Source of the DNA: SFWF01 sp045539925
GTDB taxonomy: Bacteria > Bacillota > Clostridia > Oscillospirales > Acutalibacteraceae
Length of the DNA stretch: 64,000 bases
Direction: 5' to 3'
Assembly: GCA_045539925.1 (NCBI GenBank)
Contig: JAZQGH010000160.1
Coordinates: forward strand, 1 to 64,000
The notes under the pieces: model-generated
What the model was told of the DNA's origin: nothing
The model's database searches: none
The model's input: only the letters and a program-made list of their open reading frames with translations
Shown here: positions 7,265 to 16,221 of the stretch, piece after piece
Position numbering within the stretch: the first letter of the stretch is position 1
Layout of the letters: every line of letters begins with the position of its first letter
Translations under genes and position numbers: made by a program

Positions 7265-8119
7265 TCAGCCTCCGTAGAGCATCGTACCGATACCCTCGTT
7301 AGTAAGAGTCTCGATAAGCAGTGAATGTGGCACACGTCCGTCTAGAATAAAGACCTTATCTACACCCTGTCTGATTGCCTCAACACAGCATTCTATCTTA
7401 GGAATCATACCGCCTGAAATGACGCCCTCGCGCATAAGCTGAGGTGCTTCACTGACGCAAACGCTTGAAATCAGAGTGCTTTCGTCGTCCTTGTCGCGGA
7501 GAAGTCCTACGATGTCGGTCATAAGGAAGAGGGCTTCCGCACCAAGTGCGCTTGATATACGCGCAGCAGCAGTATCTGCATTGATATTATAAACATTTCC
7601 CTCTTTATCGCAGCCAACAGTGGAAATCACGGGAATATATCCCTTTTCGAGAAGGTCGTTTACAGGTTCAATGTTTATATCGGTAATCTCACCGACAAAA
7701 CCAAGGGCAGGATCTTTAATTTCTGCTTCGATAAGATGACCGTCCATACCCGAAAGACCAACGGCTTTACCGCCGCTGTTCTGTAAATGATTTACAAGAG
7801 TTTTATTGATTTTTCCCGCAAGTATCTGAAGCACTATATCGGCGGTTTCTGCATCGGTAACGCGAAGCCCATTAACAAATTCGCTCTGCTTACCGATTTT
7901 TTTGAGCATACCCGAAATTTCGGGACCTCCGCCGTGGACAAGCACTACCTTGATACCGATAGTATTAAGAAGAACGATATCGCCCATAACAGCATTTTTG
8001 AGTTCTTCGTTTATCATTGCATTACCGCCGTATTTTACGACGATAACCTTGTTATAATACTTTTTGATGTAAGGCAGAGCGTTTACAAGTATCTCTGCTC
8101 TTTGAGCGTTGGTAATCAT
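7265..8119 (-). CDS. argB: acetylglutamate kinase
   Basis: Phosphorylates N-acetylglutamate, the second step of arginine synthesis. It is an amino acid kinase-fold protein of 284 residues with KYGGNAM near residue 30, VHGGGPEIS near 63-71, and the late GGMIPK segment of ArgB. An N-terminal helix precedes the kinase core (residues 1-24), as in arginine-inhibited hexameric ArgB enzymes. Feedback control by arginine is therefore plausible but is not shown by the sequence alone. It sits between argJ and argD with short gaps. Confidence 0.96.
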   Translation of the reverse strand: MITNAQRAEILVNALPYIKKYYNKVIVVKYGGNAMINEELKNAVMGDIVLLNTIGIKVVLVHGGGPEISGMLKKIGKQSEFVNGLRVTDAETADIVLQILAGKINKTLVNHLQNSGGKAVGLSGMDGHLIEAEIKDPALGFVGEITDINIEPVNDLLEKGYIPVISTVGCDKEGNVYNINADTAAARISSALGAEALFLMTDIVGLLRDKDDESTLISSVCVSEAPQLMREGVISGGMIPKIECCVEAIRQGVDKVFILDGRVPHSLLIETLTNEGIGTMLYGG

Positions 8120-8131
8120 AAATTACTCCTC

Positions 8132-9343
8132 TTAAGTTCTGTAATCACCGTTAATCTTAACGTAATCATAGGTAAGGTCGCATCCCCAGGCAGTGGCTGA
8201 GAATTCACCGCTGTTTAGAGAGACAAGAATATCTATCTCTTCTTCAAGCAATATCTTTTTAGCCATTTCCTCGGAAAAGTCGACCCCAGCTCCGTCTTTG
8301 CAAACAAGAATCTCTCCTGCTTTAGATTTGAAGGAGACATCAATCTTGGTTATATCTACATCTGCTCCGCTGTAACCGATAGCACAGAGAACGCGTCCCC
8401 AGTTAGCGTCAGCACCGAACATTGCAGCCTTTGTAAGGGAGGAACAGATAACCGACTTTGCAACCGTACGGGCAATACCGTCGGATGCGGCACCGTCTAC
8501 CCTACACTCAAGAAGCTTGGTTGCGCCTTCGCCATCACCTGCTATCATACGGCAGAGATGAGAATTTACGGTACTCAGAGCCCTGCAGAAGGTGTTGAAA
8601 TCTTCTCCTTCACAGGTTATCATCTGGTTTTCTGCCATTCCGTTTGCCATTACTGTAACCATATCGTTGGTTGAAGTATCTCCGTCTACGCTGACCATAT
8701 TGAATGTGGTTTTAATGTCTGAACTGAGTGCTTTCTGTAGCATTTCGGGAGAGATATAAACGTCGGTAGTGATGAATACAAGCATTGTCGCCATATTGGG
8801 ATGAATCATACCCGAACCTTTAGCAATACCGCCTATTTTACACTCTTTACCGCCGATACTAAAGCTTACAGCAATTTCTTTAAGCTTTGTATCTGTGGTC
8901 ATTATGCCCTCTGCGGCAAGTTTTCCGTCAAGGCACAAGCCTTCTACAAGGGTGGGAATTCCGTTTTTAATAGGCTCTATGCTGAGAGGTTGTCCGATAA
9001 CGCCTGTTGAAGCTACTATAACATCTGAGGGAGATATTCCTAAAGCCTCTGCTGTGAGTTTGCACATTTCTTCGGCAATCTCAATACCGTTAGCGTTACA
9101 GGTATTAGCATTTCCGCTGTTGCAAATGACTGCCTGAGCATAACCGTCTGCGATATTCTTTTTTGTAACAATATTGGGAGCACCTTTTACAAGATTTGTT
9201 GTATAAACGCCTGCAGCAACAGCCTTTTTCTCACTGACGATAAGAGCAAGGTCACGTTTTGTGCGGTTTTTACGTATGCCGCAATGAATTCCGTTTGCTT
9301 TAAAGCCTTTTGCGGCACATACTCCGCCTTCGATAATATTCAT
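8132..9343 (-). CDS. argJ: ornithine acetyltransferase / N-acetylglutamate synthase
   Basis: Moves the acetyl group from N-acetylornithine to glutamate, which makes the pathway cyclic. In bifunctional forms it can also use acetyl-CoA. The precursor cleaves itself before the nucleophile Thr186, in the motif HPNMATMLVF, and both halves stay together. The ATG at 9343 (MNIIEGG) follows AAGGAG and lies 10 nt from the argC stop. An in-frame start at 9385 would lie inside argC. Having argJ and no argA or argE here fits the acetyl-recycling pathway. Whether it is mono- or bifunctional cannot be told. Confidence 0.95.
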   Translation of the reverse strand: MNIIEGGVCAAKGFKANGIHCGIRKNRTKRDLALIVSEKKAVAAGVYTTNLVKGAPNIVTKKNIADGYAQAVICNSGNANTCNANGIEIAEEMCKLTAEALGISPSDVIVASTGVIGQPLSIEPIKNGIPTLVEGLCLDGKLAAEGIMTTDTKLKEIAVSFSIGGKECKIGGIAKGSGMIHPNMATMLVFITTDVYISPEMLQKALSSDIKTTFNMVSVDGDTSTNDMVTVMANGMAENQMITCEGEDFNTFCRALSTVNSHLCRMIAGDGEGATKLLECRVDGAASDGIARTVAKSVICSSLTKAAMFGADANWGRVLCAIGYSGADVDITKIDVSFKSKAGEILVCKDGAGVDFSEEMAKKILLEEEIDILVSLNSGEFSATAWGCDLTYDYVKINGDYRT

Positions 9344-9353
9344 AAAGTTCTCC

Positions 9354-10280
9354 TTATATATCGAGTCCTGTACAGATGTCGACACCCATCATAATATTCA
9401 TACACTGTAGTGCGGCACCCGAAGCACCTTTGCCAAGGTTATCGTAACGGGCAATCAGAAGAATTCTGTCCTCATTACCCTCTACAAAAATCTGCATACT
9501 GTCCTTGCCGCCTATTCCGTTGGCTGAAATAAAGCCGTTTTCTGCAATTTCCTCACAGTAATTTACGATAGGACCACAGTATTTTTCCTTATAGATTGCT
9601 TTAACTGTATTTATATCAGCGTTTTTGAGTTGCTCTTTAAAAATAGGAACAGTAACACACATTCCGCTGTAAAAATCAGAAACAATGGGGCAAAACACAG
9701 GACTTGCAGAAATGCCCGTTATTGCCTTCATTTCCTTTAAGTGCTTGTGCTGCTGAGTAAGTCCATACTGACGGGGTGCGTCCAAAACAGTCTCTCTGTC
9801 CTCTGCCTCATATTCAGCGATCATCTTTTTTCCGCCGCCCGAATAACCTGTAACCGAATGACAGGTTATAAGTGAATCTGCAGGAAGAATTCCCGCATCT
9901 ATAAGAGGCTTTACAAGTGCTATAAAGCCACTTGCGTGACATCCCGGCACAGCTACTCTGTTTGCATTTTTAACCTTATCAAAGCCGTTTTCAAAAACCT
10001 CGGGAAAGCCGTAAATCCACTGCTCATTTGTACGATGAGCAGTGGAAGTGTCAAGTATTTTTACCCTTTTGTCTGCCCTTTCTGCCACTTCTATAGCGGC
10101 AGCGTCCGGCAAACAAAGAAAGGTTATATCCGAGGAGTTTATAGCGTCAATACGTGCAGACAGGTCTTTTCTAAGCTCTTCTGAGAGGGTTATAAGTTCA
10201 ATATCTTCCCTTGCGCTCAGTCTGTCGAAAATGCGAAGACCTGTTGTTCCCTGACTTCCGTCTATAAAAACCTTAGTCAT
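9354..10280 (-). CDS. argC: N-acetyl-gamma-glutamyl-phosphate reductase, type 2
   Basis: NADPH-dependent reduction of N-acetylglutamyl phosphate to the semialdehyde. The N-terminal nucleotide-binding start is VFIDGSQGTTG, and the catalytic cysteine is Cys114 in VPGCHASG. At 308 residues, with GSQGTTG in place of the longer type 1 N-terminus, it belongs to the shorter ArgC2 class. The ATG shares one base with the argG stop codon (TAATG), so the two are translationally coupled. Confidence 0.93.
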   Translation of the reverse strand: MTKVFIDGSQGTTGLRIFDRLSAREDIELITLSEELRKDLSARIDAINSSDITFLCLPDAAAIEVAERADKRVKILDTSTAHRTNEQWIYGFPEVFENGFDKVKNANRVAVPGCHASGFIALVKPLIDAGILPADSLITCHSVTGYSGGGKKMIAEYEAEDRETVLDAPRQYGLTQQHKHLKEMKAITGISASPVFCPIVSDFYSGMCVTVPIFKEQLKNADINTVKAIYKEKYCGPIVNYCEEIAENGFISANGIGGKDSMQIFVEGNEDRILLIARYDNLGKGASGAALQCMNIMMGVDICTGLDI

Positions 10281-11512
10281 TATTTTTCTTCCCTCTTCTT
10301 ATCAAGCATAGCCTTAACCTTGATGGGAAGACCGTAAAGGTTTATGAAGCCTGCAGAATCCTTCTGATCGTAAGCGCCGCCGTCATCACCGAAGGAAGCG
10401 ACCTCGTCATCATAGAGTGTGTAGGGTGAAGTTACGCCTGCATTGATGATGTTACCCTTATAAAGCTTCACCTTAACATCACCTGTAACGGTTTCCTGAG
10501 TTTTGTCCACAAAGGCAGAAATTGCTTCACGAAGAGGTGTGAACCACTGACCGAAATATACAAGCTCTCCAAATTTCTGAGAAATAAGTTTCTTATAGTG
10601 AGAGGTCTCACGGTCAAGACAGAGCATCTCTAAAAGCTCGTGTGCTTTGTAAAGGATTGCGCCGCCTGGGGTTTCGTAAACGCCACGGCTCTTCATACCT
10701 ACAAGACGGTTTTCTACAATATCAAGAAGTCCGATGCCGTTTGCACCGCCAAGCTCGTTAAGTTTTTCAACGATTTCAAGACCGTTCATCTCTACTCCAT
10801 CAATAGCGGTGGGAATACCCTTTTCGAAATGAATGTTTACATATGTAGGAGCATCTGGAGCCTGTTCGGGAGCAACGCTCATCTCAAGGAATCCCTCTTT
10901 AGCATACATAGGCTCGTTAGCGGGGTCTTCAAGATCAAGTCCCTCGTGAGAAAGATGCCATACATTCTTATCCTTGGAATAGTTTGTTTCGCGGTTTATC
11001 TTAAGAGGAATGTTGTGTGCCTCTGCATAATCGATCTCTTCTTCACGAGATTTGATATCCCACTCACGCCAAGGAGCAATTATAGCCATTTCGGGAGCAA
11101 AATGCTTAAGCGTAAGCTCGAAACGAACCTGATCGTTACCCTTACCGGTGCAACCGTGACAAATAGCATCTGCACCTTCCTTGATAGCAATTTCAGCAAG
11201 GCCCTTTGCGATGCAGGGACGTGCATGTGATGTGCCGAGAAGATAACTCTCGTAATCTGCTCCTGCTTTAAGGCAAGGCCAGATGTATTCTTCAACATAC
11301 TCCTGCTTAAGATCGAGAACATAAAGCTTAGAAGCACCTGTAGCAATTGCCTTTTCTTCAAGACCGTCAAGCTCTGTTCCCTGTCCTACGTCACCAGAAA
11401 CTGCGATAACCTCACAGTTGTTATAGTTTTCCTTCAGCCAAGGGATGATAATAGAAGTATCAAGACCTCCTGAATATGCAAGAACTACCTTTTTGATTTT
11501 TGACTTATCCAT
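10280..11512 (-). CDS. argG: argininosuccinate synthase
   Basis: ATP-dependent joining of citrulline and aspartate. The PP-loop AYSGGLDTS is at 12-20, with later family segments CHGCTGKGNDQ and LYKGN. The length of 410 residues is normal. It is the first gene of the arg operon, directly below a promoter with an ARG box. The partner argininosuccinate lyase gene (argH), often next to argG, is not in the window. Confidence 0.97.
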   Translation of the reverse strand: MDKSKIKKVVLAYSGGLDTSIIIPWLKENYNNCEVIAVSGDVGQGTELDGLEEKAIATGASKLYVLDLKQEYVEEYIWPCLKAGADYESYLLGTSHARPCIAKGLAEIAIKEGADAICHGCTGKGNDQVRFELTLKHFAPEMAIIAPWREWDIKSREEEIDYAEAHNIPLKINRETNYSKDKNVWHLSHEGLDLEDPANEPMYAKEGFLEMSVAPEQAPDAPTYVNIHFEKGIPTAIDGVEMNGLEIVEKLNELGGANGIGLLDIVENRLVGMKSRGVYETPGGAILYKAHELLEMLCLDRETSHYKKLISQKFGELVYFGQWFTPLREAISAFVDKTQETVTGDVKVKLYKGNIINAGVTSPYTLYDDEVASFGDDGGAYDQKDSAGFINLYGLPIKVKAMLDKKREEK

Positions 11513-11548
11513 TATTATGACCTCCGTGGGTAAATATTGATTTCGCTA

Positions 11549-11562
11549 TGCATAATTATGCA
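11549..11562. promoter_or_regulatory. ARG box overlapping the argG -10
   Basis: Perfect palindrome TGCATAATTATGCA. It follows the ArgR operator form (TGNATWWWWATNCA) and contains the -10 element of the argG promoter, a placement that would block RNA polymerase when arginine-loaded ArgR binds. No argR gene is in the window. Confidence 0.75.
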
Positions 11563-11583
11563 ACATTTTCATTTGAATGTCAA
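11555..11583 (-). promoter_or_regulatory. promoter of the arg operon
   Basis: -35 TTGACA (11578-11583), 17-nt spacer, -10 CATAAT (11555-11560), on the minus strand. It lies within the clpX-argG gap, 43 nt from the argG start codon. Confidence 0.8.
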
Positions 11584-11653
11584 TACCTTTTTAAAATATT
11601 GTAGCAGGGCGCTATTTTAGTTAACTTTTACACACTATCTTTGTTTATTTTGA

Positions 11654-11700
11654 CGAATATATGTTGCATAAATATTCGTTTCACACTGCATATTTGCATA
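11654..11700. promoter_or_regulatory. cluster of upstream ARG-box-like sites
   Basis: Two more copies of the TGCATA motif lie 90-150 nt upstream of the argG ARG box: TGCATAAATATTCG (11665-11678) and TGCATATTTGCATA (11687-11700). The first is also inside a 25-bp dyad CGAATAT-N11-ATATTCG (11654-11678). ArgR hexamers usually bind paired boxes, so these may form an upstream operator that loops to the promoter site. Confidence 0.5.
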
Positions 11701-11708
11701 AACATTAA

Positions 11709-11736
11709 GAAACTCAAGAAGCAGTTCTTGAGTTTC
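11709..11736 (-). terminator. terminator after clpX
   Basis: Perfect 12-bp stem GAAACTCAAGAA / TTCTTGAGTTTC with a 4-nt loop, 6 nt past the clpX stop. The minus-strand tail TTAATGTTT is only moderately T-rich. Confidence 0.7.
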
Positions 11737-11741
11737 AGCTT

Positions 11742-12989
11742 TTATTCTTTAATAATCTGTGCCTCTCCGCCGTCAACAGTATTCTTTGTTATAGCGACCT
11801 TTTTGACCTCTTTATCAGAAGGTATCTCAAACATCGGCTTCTGAAGAACGGATTCGATAATGGAACGAAGTCCGCGGGCACCCGTCTTGCGTTCAATAGT
11901 AAGCTCTGCAATACGCTTTAAAGCCTCTTCTTCAAAAACAAGCTCCACACCGTCAAGTTCAAAAAGAGCCTTGTACTGCTTTACGATAGAGTTTTTCGGC
12001 TCTGTCATAATCTTTACAAGAGTTTCTTCGTCCATTGCAGACAGTGCTGTGACAACAGGAATTCGACCAACAAGCTCGGGTATAATTCCGAATTTTACAA
12101 GATCGCGATGGGTAACATCCTTATAAAGATCTGAAGCAGCAAACTCTTTTTTGGATTTTACATCCTGCTCAAAGCCAAGAGAAGAGCCACCTTTTCTTTT
12201 TTCTACTATCTTTTCTATTCCGTCGAATGCGCCACCGCAAATGAAAAGTATGTTTGTGGTATTAATAGGAATGAACTCCTGCTGAGGATGTTTTCTGCCT
12301 CCCTGCGGCGGAACATTAGCAACTGTGCCCTCGAGTATTTTAAGAAGCGCCTGCTGAACACCTTCACCGCTTACATCACGGGTTATGCTTGTATTTTCGC
12401 TTTTACGGGCAATTTTATCTATTTCGTCAATATAGATAATACCTCTTTCTGCCCTTTCGATGTCGTAATCTGCCGCCTGAATAAGTCTGAGCAGGATATT
12501 CTCAACATCTTCACCAACATAACCTGCTTCGGTGAGAGTTGTGGCATCTGTGATTGCAAACGGTACGCCTAAGGATTTTGCAAGTGTTTGCGCAAGTAAG
12601 GTCTTGCCAACACCTGTAGGGCCGAGCAGCAGAACATTACTTTTATTAAGTTCTACATCAGTTTTATCTGACTTGAAGATGCGCTTGTAATGATTGTAGA
12701 CCGCTACAGCGAGGGTCATTTTAGCGTCATCCTGTCCTATGACATACTCGTCAAGGTGAGTTTTAATCTCCTTTGGAGTTGGAAGTGTAAAGTCGGTATC
12801 ACCTTTCTTGCCTTTCTTTCTGCGAGGTGCTACCTCATACTCCTCAGGTTCCATAAGAGAACTGCAAAACTCTATACATTCATCACATATATATACTCCC
12901 GGACCTTCTATAAGGCGGGTAACATTTCTTTCGGATTTACCGCAAAAAGAACAATGTATTTCGTTTATTCCGTTGTTGCCATTTGGCAT
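11742..12989 (-). CDS. clpX: ATP-dependent Clp protease ATPase subunit ClpX
   Basis: Hexameric AAA+ unfoldase that feeds substrates to ClpP. The N-terminal zinc-binding domain has Cys13, Cys16, Cys35 and Cys38. Walker A is GPTGVGKT at 123-130, and Walker B is followed by IDEIDKI. The C-terminal small domain has RGLRSIIE. At 415 residues it is full length. It lies downstream of clpP with a hairpin between them, and upstream of argG. Confidence 0.97.
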   Translation of the reverse strand: MPNGNNGINEIHCSFCGKSERNVTRLIEGPGVYICDECIEFCSSLMEPEEYEVAPRRKKGKKGDTDFTLPTPKEIKTHLDEYVIGQDDAKMTLAVAVYNHYKRIFKSDKTDVELNKSNVLLLGPTGVGKTLLAQTLAKSLGVPFAITDATTLTEAGYVGEDVENILLRLIQAADYDIERAERGIIYIDEIDKIARKSENTSITRDVSGEGVQQALLKILEGTVANVPPQGGRKHPQQEFIPINTTNILFICGGAFDGIEKIVEKRKGGSSLGFEQDVKSKKEFAASDLYKDVTHRDLVKFGIIPELVGRIPVVTALSAMDEETLVKIMTEPKNSIVKQYKALFELDGVELVFEEEALKRIAELTIERKTGARGLRSIIESVLQKPMFEIPSDKEVKKVAITKNTVDGGEAQIIKE

Positions 12990-13033
12990 CTCTGACTCCG
13001 TTCTACCCTAAAAAACAGGTGTTAAAATAGTAA

Positions 13034-13063
13034 GAAAATCTCCATAGCGATATGGAGATTTTC
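13034..13063 (-). terminator. hairpin between clpP and clpX
   Basis: Perfect 13-bp stem GAAAATCTCCATA / TATGGAGATTTTC with loop GCGA, 11 nt past the clpP stop. On the minus strand it is followed by TTACTATTTTAAC, so it may only partly terminate and let clpX be read through. Confidence 0.65.
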
Positions 13064-13073
13064 ATTGTGTTTA

Positions 13074-13658
13074 TCAGCGCTTTTCGATTACCTTATCTAT
13101 AAGACCGTAATCCTTAGCATCCCATGCAGACATAAAATTGTCGCGTTCTGTATCACGCTCAATAACCTCAAGAGGCTGACCTGTGCGTTCACTCAGAATT
13201 TTGTTAAGAGTGGCTCTGGTCTTCTCAATGTGACGGGCGTGAATAAGTATATCAGAGGCCTGACCCTGTGCCTGACCTAAGGGCTGATGTATCATAATTT
13301 CGCTGTTGGGAAGAGCATAGCGTTTTCCCTTTGTGCCTGCTGCAAGAAGGAATGCTCCCATACTTGCCGCCATACCGATACAAATAGTTGAAACATCGCA
13401 TTTAATGTACTGCATAGTGTCGTATATAGCCATTCCGGCCGATACACTTCCACCAGGGCTGTTGATATAGAAGCTTATGTCCTTTTCGGGATCCTGTCCT
13501 TCAAGATATAAAAGCTGTGCTATAACAAGACTTGCGGAACTGTTGTCTACCTGATCGGGCAGCATAATAATTCTGTCGTTTAAAAGGCGGGAGAATATAT
13601 CGTAAGAACGTTCTCCTCTGCTGGTTTGTTCAACTACGTAAGGTATAGTCATACCCAT
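13074..13658 (-). CDS. clpP: ATP-dependent Clp protease proteolytic subunit ClpP
   Basis: Serine peptidase that forms the tetradecameric Clp chamber. The catalytic triad is Ser99 (GMAASMGA), His124 (IMIHQP) and Asp173, with the same spacing as in E. coli ClpP. The ATG at 13658 is chosen because AGAGGTGA precedes it. The in-frame GTG at 13667 is part of that ribosome site. The order tig-clpP-clpX is the common bacterial arrangement. Confidence 0.96.
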   Translation of the reverse strand: MGMTIPYVVEQTSRGERSYDIFSRLLNDRIIMLPDQVDNSSASLVIAQLLYLEGQDPEKDISFYINSPGGSVSAGMAIYDTMQYIKCDVSTICIGMAASMGAFLLAAGTKGKRYALPNSEIMIHQPLGQAQGQASDILIHARHIEKTRATLNKILSERTGQPLEVIERDTERDNFMSAWDAKDYGLIDKVIEKR

Positions 13659-13709
13659 ATAAATCACCTCTGAAAAATATTATTAACAATTGCCGCAATT
13701 TATAAACAA

Positions 13710-15110
13710 TTATTCAGCTGATTCAGCCTTATCCTCATCCTCTGCCTTTTTAGCAGTTGTCTTTTTGGTGGTAGTCTTCTTAGCAGGAGCCTTTTTTGCA
13801 GGGGCTTTCTTCTCAGACTTCTCTGCAACGTCCTTAATTTCAGCAGAAGACTTAACAAGATCGATAGCCTTGTTTAAGGTTACATCGTGAGCAACATCCT
13901 TCTCACTGATTGCAGCCTTAACCTGTTCAACCTCCATACCGTAGGAAGCAGCAATCTTTTCGTATTCGGCAGCAAGTTCTTCCTCGGTAGCAGTGATGCC
14001 TTCAACCTCTACAATCTTCTCAAGAGCTAAGCGCATTTTAACCTGCTTTTCGCTCTGAGGACGGAAGGTTTCCTTGAATTCTTCAACTGTGGTGCCTGTA
14101 TATTTAAGATAGGTTTCGAGATCCATACCCTGACTGCGGAGTCTGTAATCAAACTCGCGAACGCTCTCGTTAGAACGGTTTTCGATCATAGCGTCGGGAA
14201 TTTCAGCCTTCATACCTTCAACAACTGCCTCGATAAGCTGAGTTTCAACCTCATCATCGGCAGCCTTTGTTTTGCGCTCGAGAGCCTTTGCCTTAATATC
14301 TTCCTTAAGAGCGTCAAGGGTATCAAACTCACTTACGTCCTTAGCAAACTCGTCATCTATAACAGGCATCTCTTTAGCCTTGATTTCGTGAAGCTTACAC
14401 TTGAAGGTTGCATCCTTGCCTGCAAGCTCTTCAGCCTGATACTCTGCAGGGAATGTAACGTTAACATCAAACTCATCGCCGATGTTTTTGCCTACGATCT
14501 GCTCTTCAAATCCGGGGATAAACTGACCCGAACCTAAGGTAAGAGAATAGCCTTCTCCCTTTCCACCCTCAAAAGCAACACCGTCTACAAAACCTTCAAA
14601 GTCGATAACGGTCATATCGTCCATAGCAGCAGCTCTATCTTCAACAGCTACGATTCGGGAGTTTCTGTCAGCCATACGGTCGATTTCAGCCTGTACCTCT
14701 TCATCAGAAACTACAGGAGTTACACGCTCTGCCTTAAGACCCTTGTAATCGCCGAGCTCTACCTCAGGCTCAACAATGATAACAACCTTAAGCTCTGCTC
14801 CCTCAGCCTTGCTGATGGAAACAACGTCGGTTTTCTCAACATCAACGATTTTAAGCTCAGCCTCTTCAACTGCGCCTAAAAGAACGCCTTCATAAAGAAG
14901 ATTTAAAGCGTCGTCAAAGAAAACTGCTTCACCGTAAAGTCTTTCGATAGTGGCAAGAGGAGCCTTACCCTTTCTGAAACCCTTTACAGTAATGTTCTTC
15001 GCTTCCTTTTTATATACTTTTTGAATCGCATCGCAAAAAGACGCGCTGTCGATAGAAATTTCCAGCTCGTACTTATTGGTATCGATTTTGTTTGAAGCCT
15101 TAAGACTCAT
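13710..15110 (-). CDS. tig: trigger factor with Lys/Ala-rich C-terminal tail
   Basis: Ribosome-bound chaperone and peptidyl-prolyl isomerase. The N-terminal ribosome-binding domain contains the signature GFRKGKAP near residues 45-52. The FKBP-type domain follows (about 150-240), then the long helical C-terminal domain. The protein is 466 residues, about 35 longer than typical trigger factors. The excess is a tail from about residue 432 made of repeated APAKK and TTTKK-like units, ending in an acidic stretch EDEDKAESAE. GGAGG precedes the ATG. It starts the tig-clpP-clpX cluster. Confidence 0.95.
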   Translation of the reverse strand: MSLKASNKIDTNKYELEISIDSASFCDAIQKVYKKEAKNITVKGFRKGKAPLATIERLYGEAVFFDDALNLLYEGVLLGAVEEAELKIVDVEKTDVVSISKAEGAELKVVIIVEPEVELGDYKGLKAERVTPVVSDEEVQAEIDRMADRNSRIVAVEDRAAAMDDMTVIDFEGFVDGVAFEGGKGEGYSLTLGSGQFIPGFEEQIVGKNIGDEFDVNVTFPAEYQAEELAGKDATFKCKLHEIKAKEMPVIDDEFAKDVSEFDTLDALKEDIKAKALERKTKAADDEVETQLIEAVVEGMKAEIPDAMIENRSNESVREFDYRLRSQGMDLETYLKYTGTTVEEFKETFRPQSEKQVKMRLALEKIVEVEGITATEEELAAEYEKIAASYGMEVEQVKAAISEKDVAHDVTLNKAIDLVKSSAEIKDVAEKSEKKAPAKKAPAKKTTTKKTTAKKAEDEDKAESAE

Positions 15111-15225
15111 AATTTTTACCTCCGAAAAGTCAACTTAGCACATAAGCGCATAATTTATCAAATACTAATATAACATATATGTTTCATTTTTTCCACATAT
15201 TTTTTTGATTTTTTTACTATTTTTT

Positions 15226-15903
15226 TTATTTTATTAAAAATGGCACAAAATTCATACAATCACAAGACACAAGTTTGAGCTTTATGCCGTCAAATTCAGT
15301 AATTGCATTGTTAAATCCGTTACCGTGAATATGCCCATAATAGACCTTTTCGATAGAATACTTCTTAAGTATTTCAATAAACTCCCTACAAACCTCACTA
15401 CTGTATGCAGGAGGATAATGCATAAACACAAGAGGTTCATATCCTGTTTTTACCGCCTCGCTCAGAGAACGCTCGAGTCTGCCCGATTCTCTTGCTATGA
15501 TTTTCTTATCCTCTTCGCTTGAACTGAACATCCAGCCTCTTGTGCCGCAAATAGCTCTGTCCTCAGCAACTATCGCATTGTTAAAGACAAGCTCCACCGA
15601 CTTAATATCATTTATATCCCAAAACTCGTTTACCTTTTTAACGGTTGACCACCAAAGGTCGTGATTTCCTTTAAGAAGAAGCTTTTTACCCGGAAGAGCT
15701 TCTAAAAATTTAAAATCCTCAAGAGATTCCTGAAGTTTGAGTGCCCAGGAAAAATCACCAGGCAGTACAACCGTATCTGTTTCTTTTACCAATTTTTTCC
15801 AGTTGGACTCAATTCGGCTGATATGATTGTCCCAACCGAAAATTTCCATAGGCTTGTTTGTACCTATAGAAAGATGCAGATCTGAAATAGTAAATATACT
15901 CAA
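15226..15903 (-). CDS. calcineurin-like metallophosphoesterase
   Basis: Cytosolic two-metal phosphoesterase of unknown substrate. The five family motifs appear in order: ISDLHLS, LPGDFSWA, LKGNHDLWW, MHYPP and YGHIHGNG. The chosen start is TTG at 15903, because AGAGGTG lies 6 nt before it and the protein then opens SIFTISDLHLS, as is usual in the family. The GTG at 15912 falls inside the ribosome site. It is a single gene between tig and a divergent DUF1540 gene. Confidence 0.88.
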   Translation of the reverse strand: MSIFTISDLHLSIGTNKPMEIFGWDNHISRIESNWKKLVKETDTVVLPGDFSWALKLQESLEDFKFLEALPGKKLLLKGNHDLWWSTVKKVNEFWDINDIKSVELVFNNAIVAEDRAICGTRGWMFSSSEEDKKIIARESGRLERSLSEAVKTGYEPLVFMHYPPAYSSEVCREFIEILKKYSIEKVYYGHIHGNGFNNAITEFDGIKLKLVSCDCMNFVPFLIK

Positions 15904-15995
15904 ACTTTTCACCTCTTTTTATGAATAAAATTATTTTTACATCAAACAATAATTTTGACCGATGACGGTTAAAAATTCGTTTGGAGGACACTGTA

Positions 15996-16181
15996 GTGAA
16001 TAACATGGAAAACGGAAAATGTATGCCCGGCGAAATCATTTCGGGAATCAAGTGCGATGTGGTAAACTGCGAATATCACCGCGAGGGAAACAAATGTCAG
16101 GCAGGATGCATTGAGGTTGGACACGGCAACTGTCAGACCAGCCGCGAAACCGCTTGCGAAACCTTTAAGGCAAAATCGTAA
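15996..16181 (+). CDS. small DUF1540 Cys-rich protein
   Basis: A 61-residue protein with one DUF1540-type Cys module: Cys at GIKCDVVNCEYH and at NKCQAGCIEVGH, NCQTS and ACETF, a spacing that suggests metal binding. DUF1540 proteins are common in Clostridia and their role is unknown. The GTG at 15996 is chosen because GGAGGA (15983-15988) lies 7 nt upstream. An in-frame TTG at 15981 is part of that site, and an ATG at 16005 is a weaker alternative. It ends at a strong bidirectional terminator. Confidence 0.82.
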   Translation: MNNMENGKCMPGEIISGIKCDVVNCEYHREGNKCQAGCIEVGHGNCQTSRETACETFKAKS

Positions 16182-16186
16182 GGTTT

Positions 16187-16218
16187 AAAGAAAAACGCCC
16201 AATAGGGCGTTTTTCTTT
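16187..16218. terminator. bidirectional terminator, DUF1540 gene / thrC
   Basis: Perfect 14-bp stem AAAGAAAAACGCCC / GGGCGTTTTTCTTT with loop AATA. It has T-runs in both directions and separates the convergent DUF1540 and thrC genes. Confidence 0.9.
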
Positions 16219-16221
16219 ATG

